Of a stretch of 64,000 bases of DNA, positions 46,427 through 57,539 are shown piece after piece. The stretch is from Branchinecta lynchi (lineage: Eukaryota > Arthropoda > Branchiopoda > Anostraca > Branchinectidae). The position numbers were made by a program, and so were the translations under genes. The stretch is from the NCBI GenBank assembly GCA_023053575.1, contig JAKZAP010000021.1:11408212-11472211 (forward strand), in the 5' to 3' direction. Under the pieces are notes generated by a model. It did no database searches, was not told the DNA's origin, and worked only from the letters and a program-made list of their open reading frames with translations. Position 1 is the stretch's first letter; each line of letters opens with the position of its first letter.

Positions 46427-47817
46427 CAGGGGCGTTGCAAGGGGGGGGGGGGGGGGTGCGGGGGGTGCAGCACCCCCCCACCTTTTTGAGATTCGGTAAA
46501 ATTTTGGGCCGGAGGCCCAAAAGTTTCTAAAATTGTTCGGTATTTTTTCGATTTACGGGGATTCGGTAGTTATACAGACTCCTAAATAGGCTATCTGTAC
46601 AAATCTCTTCGGTATAATGATCGGGATTCGGTATAGTTGCCAGTATTCGTTAGTTATCACGAATTTGGTGAGAGAATTTACTGAAATCATTTGGTAATTT
46701 TTCGATGCCGAAACTATTCGGTATATTTATGGAGATTCCGCAGTTACACAGACTCCCGAATAAGCTATTGGTTCAGAATTATTCGGTGTCATGATTGGGA
46801 TTCGGTAATTTATTAAGTGTAATTTCCAGGATTCGGAAGTTAACCACGAATCCTGACTTTGTTCCAGTTTCGACGAAAGTATACCGAATATGAATATTGT
46901 TCGGTAGTCTTTCGATACCGAAACAATTCGGTATACTAACCGGGATACGGTGGTTATACAGAATCCGGAACACGCTATCGGTCTAAACTTATTCGGTATA
47001 ATAACTGAGATTCGGTAACTTATTCGTTGTAATTGCCAGGATCTGGAAGTTACCACGAACCTCGAAATTCAGAAGAGGTCGAGTGAAGCACTGGTCGCAG
47101 ACAAAAGGGATGATCTGTGATATCATCGATAGTCCTTACTTTTATTTTGGATCCCAAAAAGAAAATCTGATCATAAACATTTCGAAAATTCCGCCTGCAG
47201 CACTTTTCGTAATGTTCTCTATTTTGTGGAAGGGCGCGTCATTTGACGGGGGTTTTAAGCCAGTTTTAGGATTGAGATTTCAAAACATTAAAAGCTAGAA
47301 TTTGAATGGAAATTAAATTTGGCAGGAAAAAGCAAAAAAAAATTTCGCCTGCGGCGCTCACTTTATGTTATCATAGGTAGTATATTGACTAGACTACAGT
47401 TGCTGCTGCTGCCGTAACGTCGCTCCATCCGTTTTCTAGAACTTTTTCAACGGTAAATGATAGAATTTGTAAGAGATGAAGTTAAATTTCAGCCTACAAA
47501 AACAAAAAAAAATGGATTTCGAAAATTTTCGCCTGCGGCGCTCGATTTAATTTTCTGTTGGCTATAATATATAGTAGCTGTTACTGCAATCATACCCAGC
47601 AACGTATTCTCTATGTGGGCTTCGCCAAAACGCCGCCTAATAGTTGGCTTATCGTCGTTCATGCTGCCTTTTATTGCCACTCTTCCTACGTAATCGTTTC
47701 TGTTCAATAATTTAAAGCTCGAATTCTTAGTTCTAGGATTCGGTAAAAATTTTGAAAGATTCGGTAAAATTTTGGCTCTGCACCCCCCCCACCGAAAATG
47801 CACTTGCGACGCCCCTG
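46427..47817 (+). mobile_element. Non-autonomous hAT-type element with 8-bp target duplication
   Basis: 1391 bp from CAGGGGCGTTGCAAG to the inverted CTTGCGACGCCCCTG, flanked on both sides by GTGGTACC (46419-46426 and 47818-47825). CAGGG-type termini and 8-bp duplications define hAT elements. No transposase is visible. The interior has G-runs next to both termini and three diverged ~180-210-bp units rich in ATTCGGTA (about 46536, 46689, 46899). It is inserted in an older CTTAAAG-family MITE, whose sequence GGATTTGTGGTACCTCTATG is restored across the site. Lies in a PMS2 intron. Confidence 0.9.
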
Positions 47818-48063
47818 GTGGTACCTCTATGCTTGAAGAATTCAGCAACTAGAAAAGATATATACAGACATTTGTTATCATCACTTTCCTACTCCCTTCA
47901 GATCAGTTACTTCCTCCAATTTTCCAAGCTTGGCGTCCGTAACGCATTGGAATGCAGGCTTTAGTTAAAATTCAAATTCTCCGTGTCTGCATGAGTTTTG
48001 GGTTGTCATGCAAGCAGCGCATATTCTGAACGCTATTACTAGAGCCCCTTAAAACTGTCTGAA

Positions 48064-48372
48064 AGAAGACATAATCTTCTCATGCGTTTTGGCCACCAAA
48101 TTTTGAATTCTCAACACCACAGGACCCTCCTTCCGGATTTCGTTACACCCTCTCATGGACCGAATACGCGAAGCAAGGACGACCCAAAACCCAAGATTTT
48201 TCCCCCACCTACAAAATCTTCCGAAAGATACCTAAATTCGTTCGTTCCGTATTTTACTAAACATTTTAACTGTTCATGATCTATGTTCGTTTCTTATTTA
48301 TTTTTCCGTCCCATGTTAGCCTAGTGCTATTAGGGTTCTAAATAAAATTGATTGATTGATTGATTGATGAAA
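48064..48372 (+). mobile_element. LINE 3' end
   Basis: 5'-truncated retrotransposon tail. It encodes RTLLPDFVTPSHGPNTRSK and ends SSERYLNSFVPYFTKHFN, the same C-terminus as the LINE at 27114-27296 (-). After the stop comes an AT-rich stretch, AATAAA and a (GATT)n microsatellite at 48345-48368, the typical CR1/L2 3' tail. It lies in a PMS2 intron, antisense to the gene. Confidence 0.85.
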
Positions 48373-48559
48373 AAATACAGAATCCCTTATATGAGTCAAA
48401 ATACTTTTTTTTTATAATACCTTTATTTTTATATTATTATCTATTTTTTGCCACCTGAAGTGTGCTTATGTTTCTTGTATTATGCGACAAGCCGTATGGC
48501 TTACTCCTTTATTGAATTAAATAAATTAATAAATAAGTAGTGAACTGAAAGACAAAAAT

Positions 48560-48635
48560 GCTCCTCAGCCGGGATTTGAACCCAGGACCCTCTGCTTACA
48601 AGGCAGGCGCTCTTACTATTTGCGCTACCGAGAGC
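48560..48635 (-). repeat. tRNA-Thr-like sequence (TGT), probably tRNA-derived SINE head
   Basis: On the minus strand: GGTAGCGCAAATAGTAAGAG as D arm/A box, loop CTTGTAA (anticodon TGT) and GGGTTCAAATCCC as B box. The acceptor stem pairs at only four or five of seven positions and the first anticodon-stem pair is C-A. It is followed on the minus strand by an AT-rich stretch with AATAAA, as in a tRNA-derived SINE. It lies in the PMS2 intron between 45400 and 49941. Confidence 0.6.
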
Positions 48636-48977
48636 TTGTGAACAGAGTTCGCAAACCACTAAAATAGCCTGGTAGAAGACGGCCATAGAAACAGTGATCC
48701 CGCCCGAAGGCAAATTCATCTAACCAGTTCACATCCCCATGTCACGGAAATTGATAATAATACACAGATGGCACTTTACACAAGGGACCTGTACCGTGAC
48801 CAATAAACCAGAAACAAACTACTGTGTATTCAATTGTCAGATGTAAAAATAAGCTGCCTTTTCAGTTAAACTTTAAACTTCAAACTAATCTGCTCTGAGG
48901 GAACGCGTGGTCAGAACTAAAGCTCGAAATCCGAAAACTAGGAACACAGTTAAACTTTTTTAATCGTGGATTCTATC

Positions 48978-49351
48978 TTAAAGTACCTGTCTTACCTATA
49001 ATAACAACGCAACCTACTTCCATAACCACTCCATATATTTCTAAACCGGGAAACCCCCATTGGTACGGTGCATTTTAACCCCTCTACCACGCTGATTCTC
49101 TCACTTGCCTTGTTTTGCTACCTTCGATGTGTATCACACTGTCGACGGTTGTCTGCGAGAAGTTTTTCCATCAGAAAAAACGGTTATACACAACTGTTTC
49201 CCTGTTTTCGCTAAAAGTCAACGGGTCTTGGAAAAGGCTCAAAACAGCCAAAGCCGTGGGTTAGTTGTTTAAAGCACAGCCTAGTTTTAAAGCATTACAA
49301 TATTTTCAAATATTGCAAGTTGAAGAGTAAATAGTGCGAAGGGTCCTTTAA
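48978..49351 (+). mobile_element. TTAAAGGACC-family MITE
   Basis: TTAAAGTACCTGTCTTACC to GAAGGGTCCTTTAA, 374 bp, closely similar to 35452-35825 through CTGTCGACGGTTGTCTGCGA and AAAAGTCAACGGGTC. In a PMS2 intron. A partial inverse copy lies at 55857-55970. Confidence 0.8.
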
Positions 49352-49940
49352 CTTAGGAAGTTTAGCCGGGGAAGTTTTTGGTCAGTGACAATTTCTTGAA
49401 TTGGGGACATTTTCGGTCAGGGACCTGGTGATATTTTGCTACGAGTGGTTCCGGGAACGTTCTACAGAGAACCTCAAAAACAGTGCACTGAAATATAATT
49501 CAAGCAGTTTTTCCTAAAGATAGAATTTCCAAAAAGGAACTTTAACCACGACAAATAAATTAAATAACCCTGAGTTAACTTTAGTAGTCTACAATCGAGT
49601 TTGGTGCACCGTTCTTTGCCCGGACAATTTCATCTAGGTTCAGGTTCCTTTAATTTCAAAAACACATCGTAGCAATATATTTTATTTACTTAAACTAGGA
49701 TACGACCAACTAGGGTCAAACAAATGAGAAAATAAGTAAGAAACACTGCATAAATATAAACTACAAATCAAATAAAAAGATCAGTGATTCGATTACTGGG
49801 GGGCCAGCAGGGATACGAGCTTGTTAGCTCGGTCCCATAAAGTGATAAAATGACTGACCAGTTGAGACTCTAAACTCAGTCTGAGGGGAATTCTAAATGA
49901 TAGATATCAGGGAATCAGCAGGAACAAAATATATACTTGC

Positions 49941-50089
49941 ATCACGAGCTTTTGACTTTGCAGCACCGTATTCGCTTGAAGGTCTTCGAAATTGTAGATT
50001 TCGTCAGTCGCATGTTGGTCAACGATGAACAGGTCGTCTCGTAGTTTTGTAATAATGAATCCAAGGTTGAACTGCCCCACCAACTCCAT
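49941..50089 (-). CDS. PMS2: PMS2 exon with endonuclease motif DQHATDE
   Basis: 149 nt, phase 0 start, two-base overhang at the end. It encodes [20 protein letters not shown], then [22 protein letters not shown](x)2E(x)4E is the metal-binding catalytic motif of the MutL endonuclease, here complete ([12 protein letters not shown]). The acceptor is TTGTCTACAG. No GT donor gives the phase-2 end that the next exon requires. The GC donor GAT|GCAAGT does, giving QKLV-I-PKQLELT, which aligns with human QRLIAPQTLNLT. I therefore call a GC-AG intron here. Confidence 0.92.
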
Positions 50090-50706
50090 CTGTAGACAAA
50101 TAATTCAGTTTCCTTAAAGGACCCGTCGTAGATTCTGCACATTTGTATTCTAATCTAAACTCCTCAATTGTCACTGTACTGATTTATAGGATTGCCGCGT
50201 GTGTCTTGTTTCGAGGCGTATTATGCTTCCAGTAACTGGTCTCGGGTAGCTTACTGGTCAGAAAGGAAAGCTGTGCAAATTTTTACGCGTTTGTCATCCA
50301 AGCGAATGGTCCTGAAGAGAGGTTAAGAACCGACGCGATGTGTAACTTGTTGAAAATTAAGCCGAGTATTAAAGTTGTTAACTATCCTAGTATACCAAAG
50401 CAGACCCTCTGCAGGGTGCTCGGAGTCCTTTAAAGTGGCGTCGTTTAACCTGAGCAGAATGGTTTTGACGGTGCAGCGGATTATCCGAGGACGGTGCACG
50501 GAAGAATGACCGCGGAGAAATGTCTCTACTTCCTCGCAGAGACATCGGTCTACGAACAACCAACACTCGTTTTGGGCTCAGCTTGGAAACGGCACTCACA
50601 GCGAAAGGGTTAAAACATTTACTAAGAGGACCGAAGAGGTAGCGGTTTCTGAAGCCGCTACCTCTGGCAATTTGGGCCTTAGCGAGGACCAGGCTCATTG
50701 ACCGAA

Positions 50707-51135
50707 AAAATACAGAAACGTGCCCTACTGATTATGTCACGATCCCCCAAAATTCCTTACAATGAAATTTAAACTCGAGTCCCTTGAGCCCTGCAGCTTG
50801 AAACTGTGCATGGCTTCTGGTAAGAAAATGCTTTAGCACCCTATCCGTAAGTATATTCTTCCGCCACCATTCGATACAGCTCGCGAACGCCCTACAAGAG
50901 CGGCCTCAGTGCGGTGATCCCAAAACTCCCAACAGGTAAAATGTGACCACGTACGGTATGAAAAGATGTTTGTACCGTGTTTCATTATAATTTTTAATAT
51001 TATTTAGTGTTTACTTTTATATATGACCTTGACGTATTTATATATGAGTGTTTACATGTATATACGACAATTTCGACAAATTTGGATTTCACCATGACAG
51101 TTCGAAAAGAATAAAAAGCGATGTATCTATCTATA
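50707..51135 (+). mobile_element. LINE 3' fragment
   Basis: Starts in the reverse-transcriptase thumb: IQKRALLIMSRSPKIPYNE. After a few frame breaks it ends near 50985 with YEKMFVPCFIIIFN, the degenerate form of the RYxxSFVPYF C-terminus shared by other LINEs here. The 3' end runs to about 51135 with AATAAA. It abuts the PMS2 linker exon, whose splice donor is at 51184. Confidence 0.75.
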
Positions 51136-51183
51136 AACAGAATGATTATTTTGCGGCTTAGCTCTAAAAAAGAAATCACGAAC

Positions 51184-52091
51184 CTTTGCAAAATCATCTT
51201 TTGATATCTGCCTGTTGAGTTCTTCCTCTGCTAGCTTATTATCTAGTGTTTCAATCCTGGCACGAAAATTTCTGTAAAACCTCTCCGAATTTCTGGACCT
51301 GTTTTGCTCACTTTTCTCTCTACATTTGTCTCTTAAGCTTTCAAGGGACACATGTAGCGTCTTTTCTGGCCTTTTGGCGGGCAAATCAAATCCGTCCAAA
51401 AAGGTGACTTTCAGCCGCTTCTCAGGAACGCTATGGCTCTGGAGGGCGGGAGATTCAAAATCATTCGAACACATGGATCGTCCGTTCATGCGGGTGAGAA
51501 CTTTAGTCAAACTAGGGGTTTGTAAGTCTGAATCGGCGAAAGCATCATCTGAGCTTTCTAGACCTTCGATTTTAGGAATGTTGTTCGATATCAACGACTT
51601 GCTAATCTCATTTTTCCCTAAAGATGGACCGAATTCAGAATTTTCAGGATCAGCAAAACCAAGTGTTTCTTTCTCGCTATCTGTTTCATTCCTCGCACTT
51701 TCACTATCATGCCAGTTACGCGACACAGGCCCATTTTTCAGTACCTGTCTTCCGTCTTCCACTGCGGGAACGGGCCAACATTCACTAATTTCACTATTAA
51801 TCTCAACGATCGAAAGGCCTGTATTCTCACTACTAGAGCCCAGGGAATCAGCGCTGCTATCACCTAACCTTTTCGATTTCTCGCCCGAAGTCAGGTCCTC
51901 AAATTGCTTCTTCCCTACTTCTTTCACTATAGTTTCACTAACAGGACAAGACTTATCACTATCTTTCTTTGATGATGACGGGAGCAGGTAGCTATCCATT
52001 CTCGGTTGTTTTTTCAGTTGGGTAACGTCCATGTGGGAAAGGGAGCATGCGCGTTTGAATGCAACAGATGAACCGCTCGAGTCCGTAGGAC
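51184..52091 (-). CDS. PMS2: PMS2 large exon (disordered linker)
   Basis: 908 nt. Two bases complete a Gly codon, then 302 codons. It is the long Ser/Glu/Asp-rich linker that separates the ATPase and endonuclease halves in all PMS2 proteins and diverges fast. It ends with FYRNFRARIETLDNKLAEEE then LNRQISKDDFAK, which aligns with human NYRKFRAKI...ELRKEISKTMFAE just before the endonuclease domain. The acceptor is TTTTCGCAG. The donor is GTTCGT, a weak +3 to +6 match, but it is the only join that gives [14 protein letters not shown]. Near its start, KKQPRMDSYLL fits the PIP-box pattern QxxhxxYa (see findings). Confidence 0.94.
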
Positions 52092-52548
52092 CTGCGAAAA
52101 TACTACTTATCAGAACCCACTAGAAAGACAAAATCGCGGAATACACAAAAGAAAAAAAAACTGAAAAAGACAGAAAAAATACTAAAACTAAAGAAGAAGG
52201 GAGAGGACGTGAAGGTAAGATTCCCACTTAGCTTACCACGCACATCGTGGAGAATTTTCTACTTAGGGCCGAGAGTTTCAACGACATATCCGGAATCTGG
52301 GAGGAAATCAAGTGTCTGTCTGTGTCTCCGTTTTTGGGTACAAGACATGACTTATTTATTTATTAATAGAAAAAGAGGCTAAGCCGAAGCTTCTCTCCCT
52401 ACAAAACACATGAACTGTTGTTTAAGAACACTGCGCTATACACTGGTATAACGAATGTCCATTAAAAAGAATTCACATAGGCGCTGCAACTAAACTGAGT
52501 GCGACCAAAGTTGCGCTTTCAGCCTCGCGATTCTCAACCCGTAGTAAA

Positions 52549-52945
52549 GTAAGTAAGTAAGTAAGTAACGAATTTATTTCTAAAAACCACTATCATGGCA
52601 ATGCCAAATTTGGGTATTACGTCAAGTATAATGCCCATTTTATAATGTATACAATTAATCATCAATTCGTCATCACAGACCTACTATAGTATATAAATAA
52701 AAACCAAAAACAAAACACGGACGTTGGAATAATATCAAAGACAGCTACCGCCATCATTATAAATTTGTGTGAAACTCGGAACGAAGCTTTTCTAGTACGC
52801 GTATGTGTTGCAGGTACGGGGGACAACTTTGGAACCTTTGAACTTGCGACCCTCTCCTGTCGGTTTCTTGTGTTTTCACACGGAGGGGGAAGGATATCGG
52901 ATAAAACAGGATGGTGGAGGAGCTTATGACCAACCGCTCATCGCA
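52549..52945 (-). mobile_element. LINE 3' end (copy of the family at 56123)
   Basis: About 395 bp, highly similar to 56130-56520. It shares the C-terminal frame ending PPYLQHIR... and a 3' end that closes in a TTAC tetranucleotide microsatellite (read as GTAA repeats on + at 52545-52568). It is 5' truncated at the junction with unrelated sequence at 52945. It lies in a PMS2 intron in the same orientation as the gene. Confidence 0.85.
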
Positions 52946-54194
52946 GGTCGTTCTACGGAGCGCACCCAGTGCGTATCCGAACCTGGGTTCCGTGTTCTGC
53001 GGCTTCAAGCCTTTTTAGCTCCCGTGTTTCTTTCGAGTGCAACACAGAATTCAAACACAAACGGATTCGGTAGAGTACCAAGTCCTGTTCCGGGTTCTCT
53101 TATATGAATATGAATGAATATATTTACACGAAAGCCCGAAGGCCATGGCAAAAACATATAAGGTTTACATTGGCTTGAATAAACATACACTACTAACAAC
53201 ATAAAAAGATTACAACTATTGGATGAACAAGTCACGTCACAAGTCACACGGCTCGAACACGGGCTCTAAAAACGGGTGATAGCGCACGCAACGTGTTAGG
53301 ATCTGAGTCAAGCAAACTAATAGCTGAAAACGCAGCTCAAGATGTTGCTTAAACGAGAGTAAATTTGGTTGGGAAACAGTCTCCTCAGGCAAACTTTTCC
53401 GTGCCTTGCATGCACGGTAGCAAAATAAACGTTGACTAATTTTCCTGTTTATTATGATTCGTTAGAGCCGGCAGACCATCGAAGAAGTTACCAGTGTTCA
53501 CCCAAACCCAAATTTACTCGTTCGCCTCTTTTTTGGGGTATATGAACGAGATTTGACACTAGAAAATTAAAAGTACTGACTAAAAGTAACACTTCGGCAC
53601 TGAGGTATATATATAAAATAAGAATCCAAGATATAATTACGGCAAAAAGGCTTTTGCCACAAAACTGACCGTGAGCCAGCTGACAGTCCGCACCGCACGT
53701 AATTTAATTGATTAATGGTTTTTGCGCCAATGTCACTTCCAGGAAGATGATTCAAATGATTCAATTAATTCCGCCAAAGTGAATAGACAAGAAAAGGAAA
53801 AAAGTACAAATGTTAAGGAATTTACAACGCAAAAATCAAAATTTGTTGACCTTAGTGCACATAATCCGCAACACTCAAAAACAGATGAATGACAGATAGC
53901 CTTTTACAAATAAAATTATTATAGGTTTTTGAAAGTCAACTTTTTTTTAAATAATGATTCAGTCCAATAAATAGGTCATTGACCTTTTCGTCCATTGTCC
54001 TTCTGCCATAGGCGGGTCATACAGATATTTTAGTTATTTTTATCAAAATAACAATAAATCCATAGACGAAACATATTAAAGTTTATAGTTAGTTAAAGTT
54101 TGCTTTGGAGAGGAAGTGTATTTGAAGTTTATTCTACCCGGGAAAGTTTTAAGTCGTTGGATCCAACTCAGAACAAACTGCCGTCCAATTCACA

Positions 54195-54460
54195 GCAGGC
54201 AGGAGGTTTTTGAGAGAGGTAGTGTGGTTCCTGATGGAAGGTATGCTAGCTCACTCTAAGGAGGAGGAAAAAGGTCTGGACCATTTTCTCCGTCGATGCC
54301 CGAAGCTTTCTGATTTAAGAAGTTATTTAAATGGTGTCCTTTTGTCACTTCCTGAAATTTTAAGTCATGTTATTCCCGACGTCGCTACTCGAATGGGTGT
54401 TTATATAGATAAATGTTTGGAATTAAGAAGAAGTTTGGGTGTTTAAGTTATTTTTTTTTT
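54195..54460 (+). mobile_element. LINE remnant (zinc-knuckle C-terminus)
   Basis: Open frame KEEEKGLDHFLRRCPKLSDL followed by RSYLNGVLLSLPEILSHV, stopping at 54445, then a T-run. DHFLRRCP resembles the H-x4-C half of the zinc knuckle near the C-terminus of many LINE polyproteins (HLLLDCP). The upstream CxxC half is not visible. A fragment of a different LINE family from its neighbours. Moderate confidence. Confidence 0.5.
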
Positions 54461-54553
54461 TTTTTTACTTGAGTTATCTCTCTATCTATCTATCGATAAT
54501 ATATAAGTCTCCACTATACACGGAGGCCTCCCAAATTTTCGATCCATTCTTAC

Positions 54554-54719
54554 CTAATTCGTCCAAAGAAATCCCCTTTCTAGTGAAAGATGCAAGTCGA
54601 TTAATGGCTCCTCTAACAACAGGGGGAGTTCGAGAAGGTTCTGAGCGCCTATCATTTGGTTCGAGGGAGGATACCTGGAACGTTGAGGGAATGTCCTTAT
54701 ACAGCTGTCTCAGCGAAGT
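54554..54719 (-). CDS. PMS2: PMS2 exon (end of transducer domain, start of linker)
   Basis: 166 nt with acceptor TTATTCACAG and donor GTAAGA. It encodes TSLRQLYKDIPSTFQVSSLE and then a polar linker ending ISLDEL plus one base. The start aligns with human PMS2 (TSLIGMFDSDVNKLNVS), and the one-base overhang is completed by the two bases that open the next exon. It is not apparent as a long ORF and was found by looking for the phase-compatible link between the neighbouring exons. A LINE remnant in the opposite orientation (54195-54460) begins about 95 bp into the downstream intron. Confidence 0.85.
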
Positions 54720-54835
54720 CTGTGAATAAATGACATGAGTTAGTCATGAACGAAAACAGTATCTCATTTACACAAACTAAACGTTATCTGGGATGTTTCT
54801 TTTTCTACAGTCCAAAAGTACAGTTTAAATCCTCG

Positions 54836-55790
54836 GTTTGTTGATTGACTATGACCTTAAGTGGACTTCCCATGTACAGTATGTTACTCGAAAAGCAGCA
54901 CCACTCCTTAAGTAGTTCGCGGTTCTGAGTCGCTTTGCTATTCCGTTGCGAGATTTACGCAGTACTTACTGCACAATTCGCCCTTGCCTGGAGTAGGCTT
55001 GTCCAGCTTGGTACCCAGAACTCACAAACGCACAGACTGAAAGACTCGAAGCCATCCAGAAAAGGGCTGTTAAGTTTATGCTCGGCCAGGGTTATCTTTC
55101 TTACGAGGAAGGCCTGGTCAAGCTTGACCTGCCAGACGGCATCAGCTGACAATAGCGTTTGGGAGCAAATGTCTGGCATGACATGCGCATTATGCCATTT
55201 TACCTAATTTTGAGACCCTAGCAAGTAGCAGCAGGGGCGTCACGACTGGGGGGGGGGGGGGACCCCCCCCCCCCCCCAATGTTGTCGGCCAGTCGGTAAA
55301 ATATGACCGAGTCGGTGCGAAGCGCCAAGATTTTTCGTCAAAACAGTTGATCTTTTTTCATGAAAATAGTGTTTTTTCTGAAAACCAGTCGATTTTTTTT
55401 TACAACCTGTCGTTTTTTTCTTGAAAATATTAGTTTTTTTCTGCAAAAACAGTCGATAAAAATTACCAGCCAGTCGGTAAATGCCTAGCCCCCCCCCCCC
55501 CCAAACATTTTGGCTAGTAACGCCTCTGAGTAGCAGGCCCAATACGCGACAAAGACAGAGGACGCTGCTTCCTCTCAGAGACTAGTAAGACCACCCATAA
55601 ACTCGACTGACCGTTATCTGAAATCTTTTGTACCCTGTTTCACCCAATATTTTAATTCCAGTTAAGTTGTACGTATAGATGAAATGTTATTTATGTATTG
55701 TGTAATTTATGTGGATGACTATCCAATATGCTAGCATGTACAATACAAGCTGTTAAGGGAATAAAGTACGTTATACATTATTATTATTTC
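54836..55790 (+). mobile_element. LINE 3' fragment interrupted by a hAT-type element
   Basis: Starts near LLIDYDLKWTSHVQYVTRKA and continues CPAWYPELTNAQTERLEAIQ, KRAVKFMLGQGYLSYEEGL, the RT thumb. After the insertion at 55232-55528 it resumes and ends RYLKSFVPCFTQYFNSS at 55669, followed by a 3' UTR and an ATT-repeat tail near 55790. Frameshifts show it is old; the inserted element is younger. Located in the PMS2 intron between 54719 and 57100. Confidence 0.88.
55232..55528 (+). mobile_element. hAT-type MITE with 8-bp target duplication AGTAGCAG
   Basis: 297 bp, CAGGGGCGTCACGAC at the left and GTAACGCCTCTG at the right, flanked by AGTAGCAG at 55224-55231 and 55529-55536. C and G runs lie inside both termini. 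The interior is a tandem of ~32-bp units with T-runs around CAGTCGATTTTTT. It interrupts the LINE at 54836-55790. No coding capacity. Confidence 0.9.
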
Positions 55791-56122
55791 AAAACTTGCC
55801 CAAAGCCGGCAACGTGTCAACATTTTTGTTCTTGTCAAGATAAATATGTAAAGCATATCTCGCACTATTTACTGTTTATGTTCCAGTACTGAAAACTATT
55901 TGAATACTGTGAAATTATGCTCTGCTTTAAAACAAATTATCCACGATTTTGGCTCTTTACATATGAAATGTCGACCTCCGGGCTTAATAACCAATAAGCG
56001 CATTTACTGAAAGTATGTAGTATTGGCATTAAAGTACGTCGGGTCCTTTGAAGTCAATTCAAGGTCAACTGTTGCAGCAAACCGACATGCGGCACTTACG
56101 TGTCTCCTCACAACCACAGAGT

Positions 56123-56790
56123 AAGTAAGTAAGTAAGTAACGAATTTATTTAAAAAAAAAAAAAAACACTATCATGGCAATGGCAAATTTGGGTATTACG
56201 TCAAGTATAATGCACATTTTATAATATATACAATTAATCATCAATTCGTCATCACAGACCTAATATAGTATACAAATAAAAACCAAAAAGAAAAGACGGA
56301 CGCTGGAATAATTTCAAAGAAAATAATCGCCATCATTATAAATTTTTGTGAAACTCGGAACAAGGCTTTTCTGGTACCGCGTATGTGTTGCAGGTATGGG
56401 GGCAACTTTGAAACGTTTGAACTTGCGACCCTCTCCTGTCGGTTTCTTGTGTTTTCATACAGAGGGGGAAGGATATCAGATAAAACAGGATGGTGGAGGA
56501 GCTTATGACCAACCGCTAAGCTCAGCCGCAGTCTCCGACTCTCAAAGGTATCCATATTAAACTTTTTAGGAGAGCAGAATAGGGAACTTTGGGCTCACGA
56601 CTTATTATTAGGAGTGCACGTTTCTGTATTCTTTCTATTTGTTGTGTCTGTTCGGCCGTAAGTACAAAGTGCCAAACAGCAGCCGCATATTCCAAAGTGG
56701 GTCGAATGAAAGAAACGTAAATTCGGACAAGATGGGAATTAGGTACTTGGAACTTAGCCAGAAGTTTTAACAGCTGTTAGAGGGAAGACA
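56123..56790 (-). mobile_element. LINE 3' end with reverse-transcriptase thumb
   Basis: On the minus strand it reads LLKLLAKFQVPNSHLVRIYV, then SFIRPTLEYAAAVWHFVLTA, then QQIERIQKRALLIISRE. This is the signature C-terminal block of CR1/L2-like LINEs (RPxLEYAxxVWH ... RIQKRAL). It continues through MDTFESRRLRLSLAVGHKL and ends in the TTAC microsatellite near 56123. It is almost intact over this stretch and forms a pair with 52549-52945. Confidence 0.88.
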
Positions 56791-57099
56791 TCGTCGCAGG
56801 CTTCGACGATGTTTTTCCTCTCCGCGGCAACTCTCTGACCCATGCGGCTGGAACGGGAGCCACATGGGTCAAAGACGTCTGAAGACTCTCCTTAGACTCC
56901 CCGAGCCTCTCTGAAGGAAGAGGAGGACATGAGGTCTAAGGTAACGTAAGGCCAGAACAAGAAAAAATCTGCATTTTAACCTTTTTTTTTTACTTTTTAA
57001 ACTAAACTTAATACGTTTACCTGTTGTCTAGGTTATAGGACCATCAAAGACGAGAGATGCCTCGCTTTATTTTAGGGGGGGGGGGACTGGACCAAATAC

Positions 57100-57264
57100 C
57101 TTAATTTTCGCAAGCAGGAAATTCTCATTCTCAATCATGATCTGCCGTTTATCTGGCGTAACATTCACGTCGACATTGGTCCTCTCCGTTCGGATGTCCA
57201 GAACTAAAAATGGGTACTGGTTTCTGTTGTACTGATGGTAGACATCGTTCGCGACTCGGGTTAC
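57100..57264 (-). CDS. PMS2: PMS2 exon (transducer domain, NVTPDKRQ)
   Basis: 165 nt, phase 0 on both sides. It encodes VTRVANDVYHQYNRNQYPFL and, further on, NVDVNVTPDKRQIMIENE. DVNVTPDKRQ is the MutL-family signature at the end of the N-terminal half and strongly supports PMS2. The acceptor is ATCTTCCAG and the donor is GTATTT. It joins RPCDLRT of the previous exon in the same register as the human protein. A G-run lies 10-25 bases into the following intron. Confidence 0.94.
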
Positions 57265-57539
57265 CTGGAAGATATAATGTACTGGACATCGTGGGGAAAA
57301 AACTTAGTTCGCTCAAGAGCTTCGCACGCCCTTGCTCAATCCTTGATTGAGTTCGACCCCGTTTGGAATTTGAGACAATAGAACGAACAATCTGACTTAA
57401 TCCAAACCCTGTGCTAACCAATCAGCAACGTTTGTTGTCGTGACGTTTCTGGATCTTCTCTGGGCTCACGACGATCCCTCGTCGGCGCGAAGAGCTAGTC
57501 ATCAAGAGTATACGGAGATGTCTTCGTAATAAATATTCC

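Larger units (their letters stand above)
46165..48878 (+). mobile_element. CTTAAAGTTTAACTG-family MITE remains, broken by later insertions
   Basis: Pieces GGCCTGAAAACCCGACTCAA (46168), GGATTTGTGGTACC (46413), the continuation at 47818-48060 and the right terminus CTTTTCAGTTAAACTTTAAA (48857-48876). Between them lie the hAT element 46427-47817, the LINE tail 48064-48372 and the tRNA-like sequence at 48560. Confidence 0.7.

Noticed and set aside
51326..51991. 221-codon + strand ORF
   Set aside because: Antisense shadow of the Ser-rich PMS2 linker exon; no start context, splice sites or motif.
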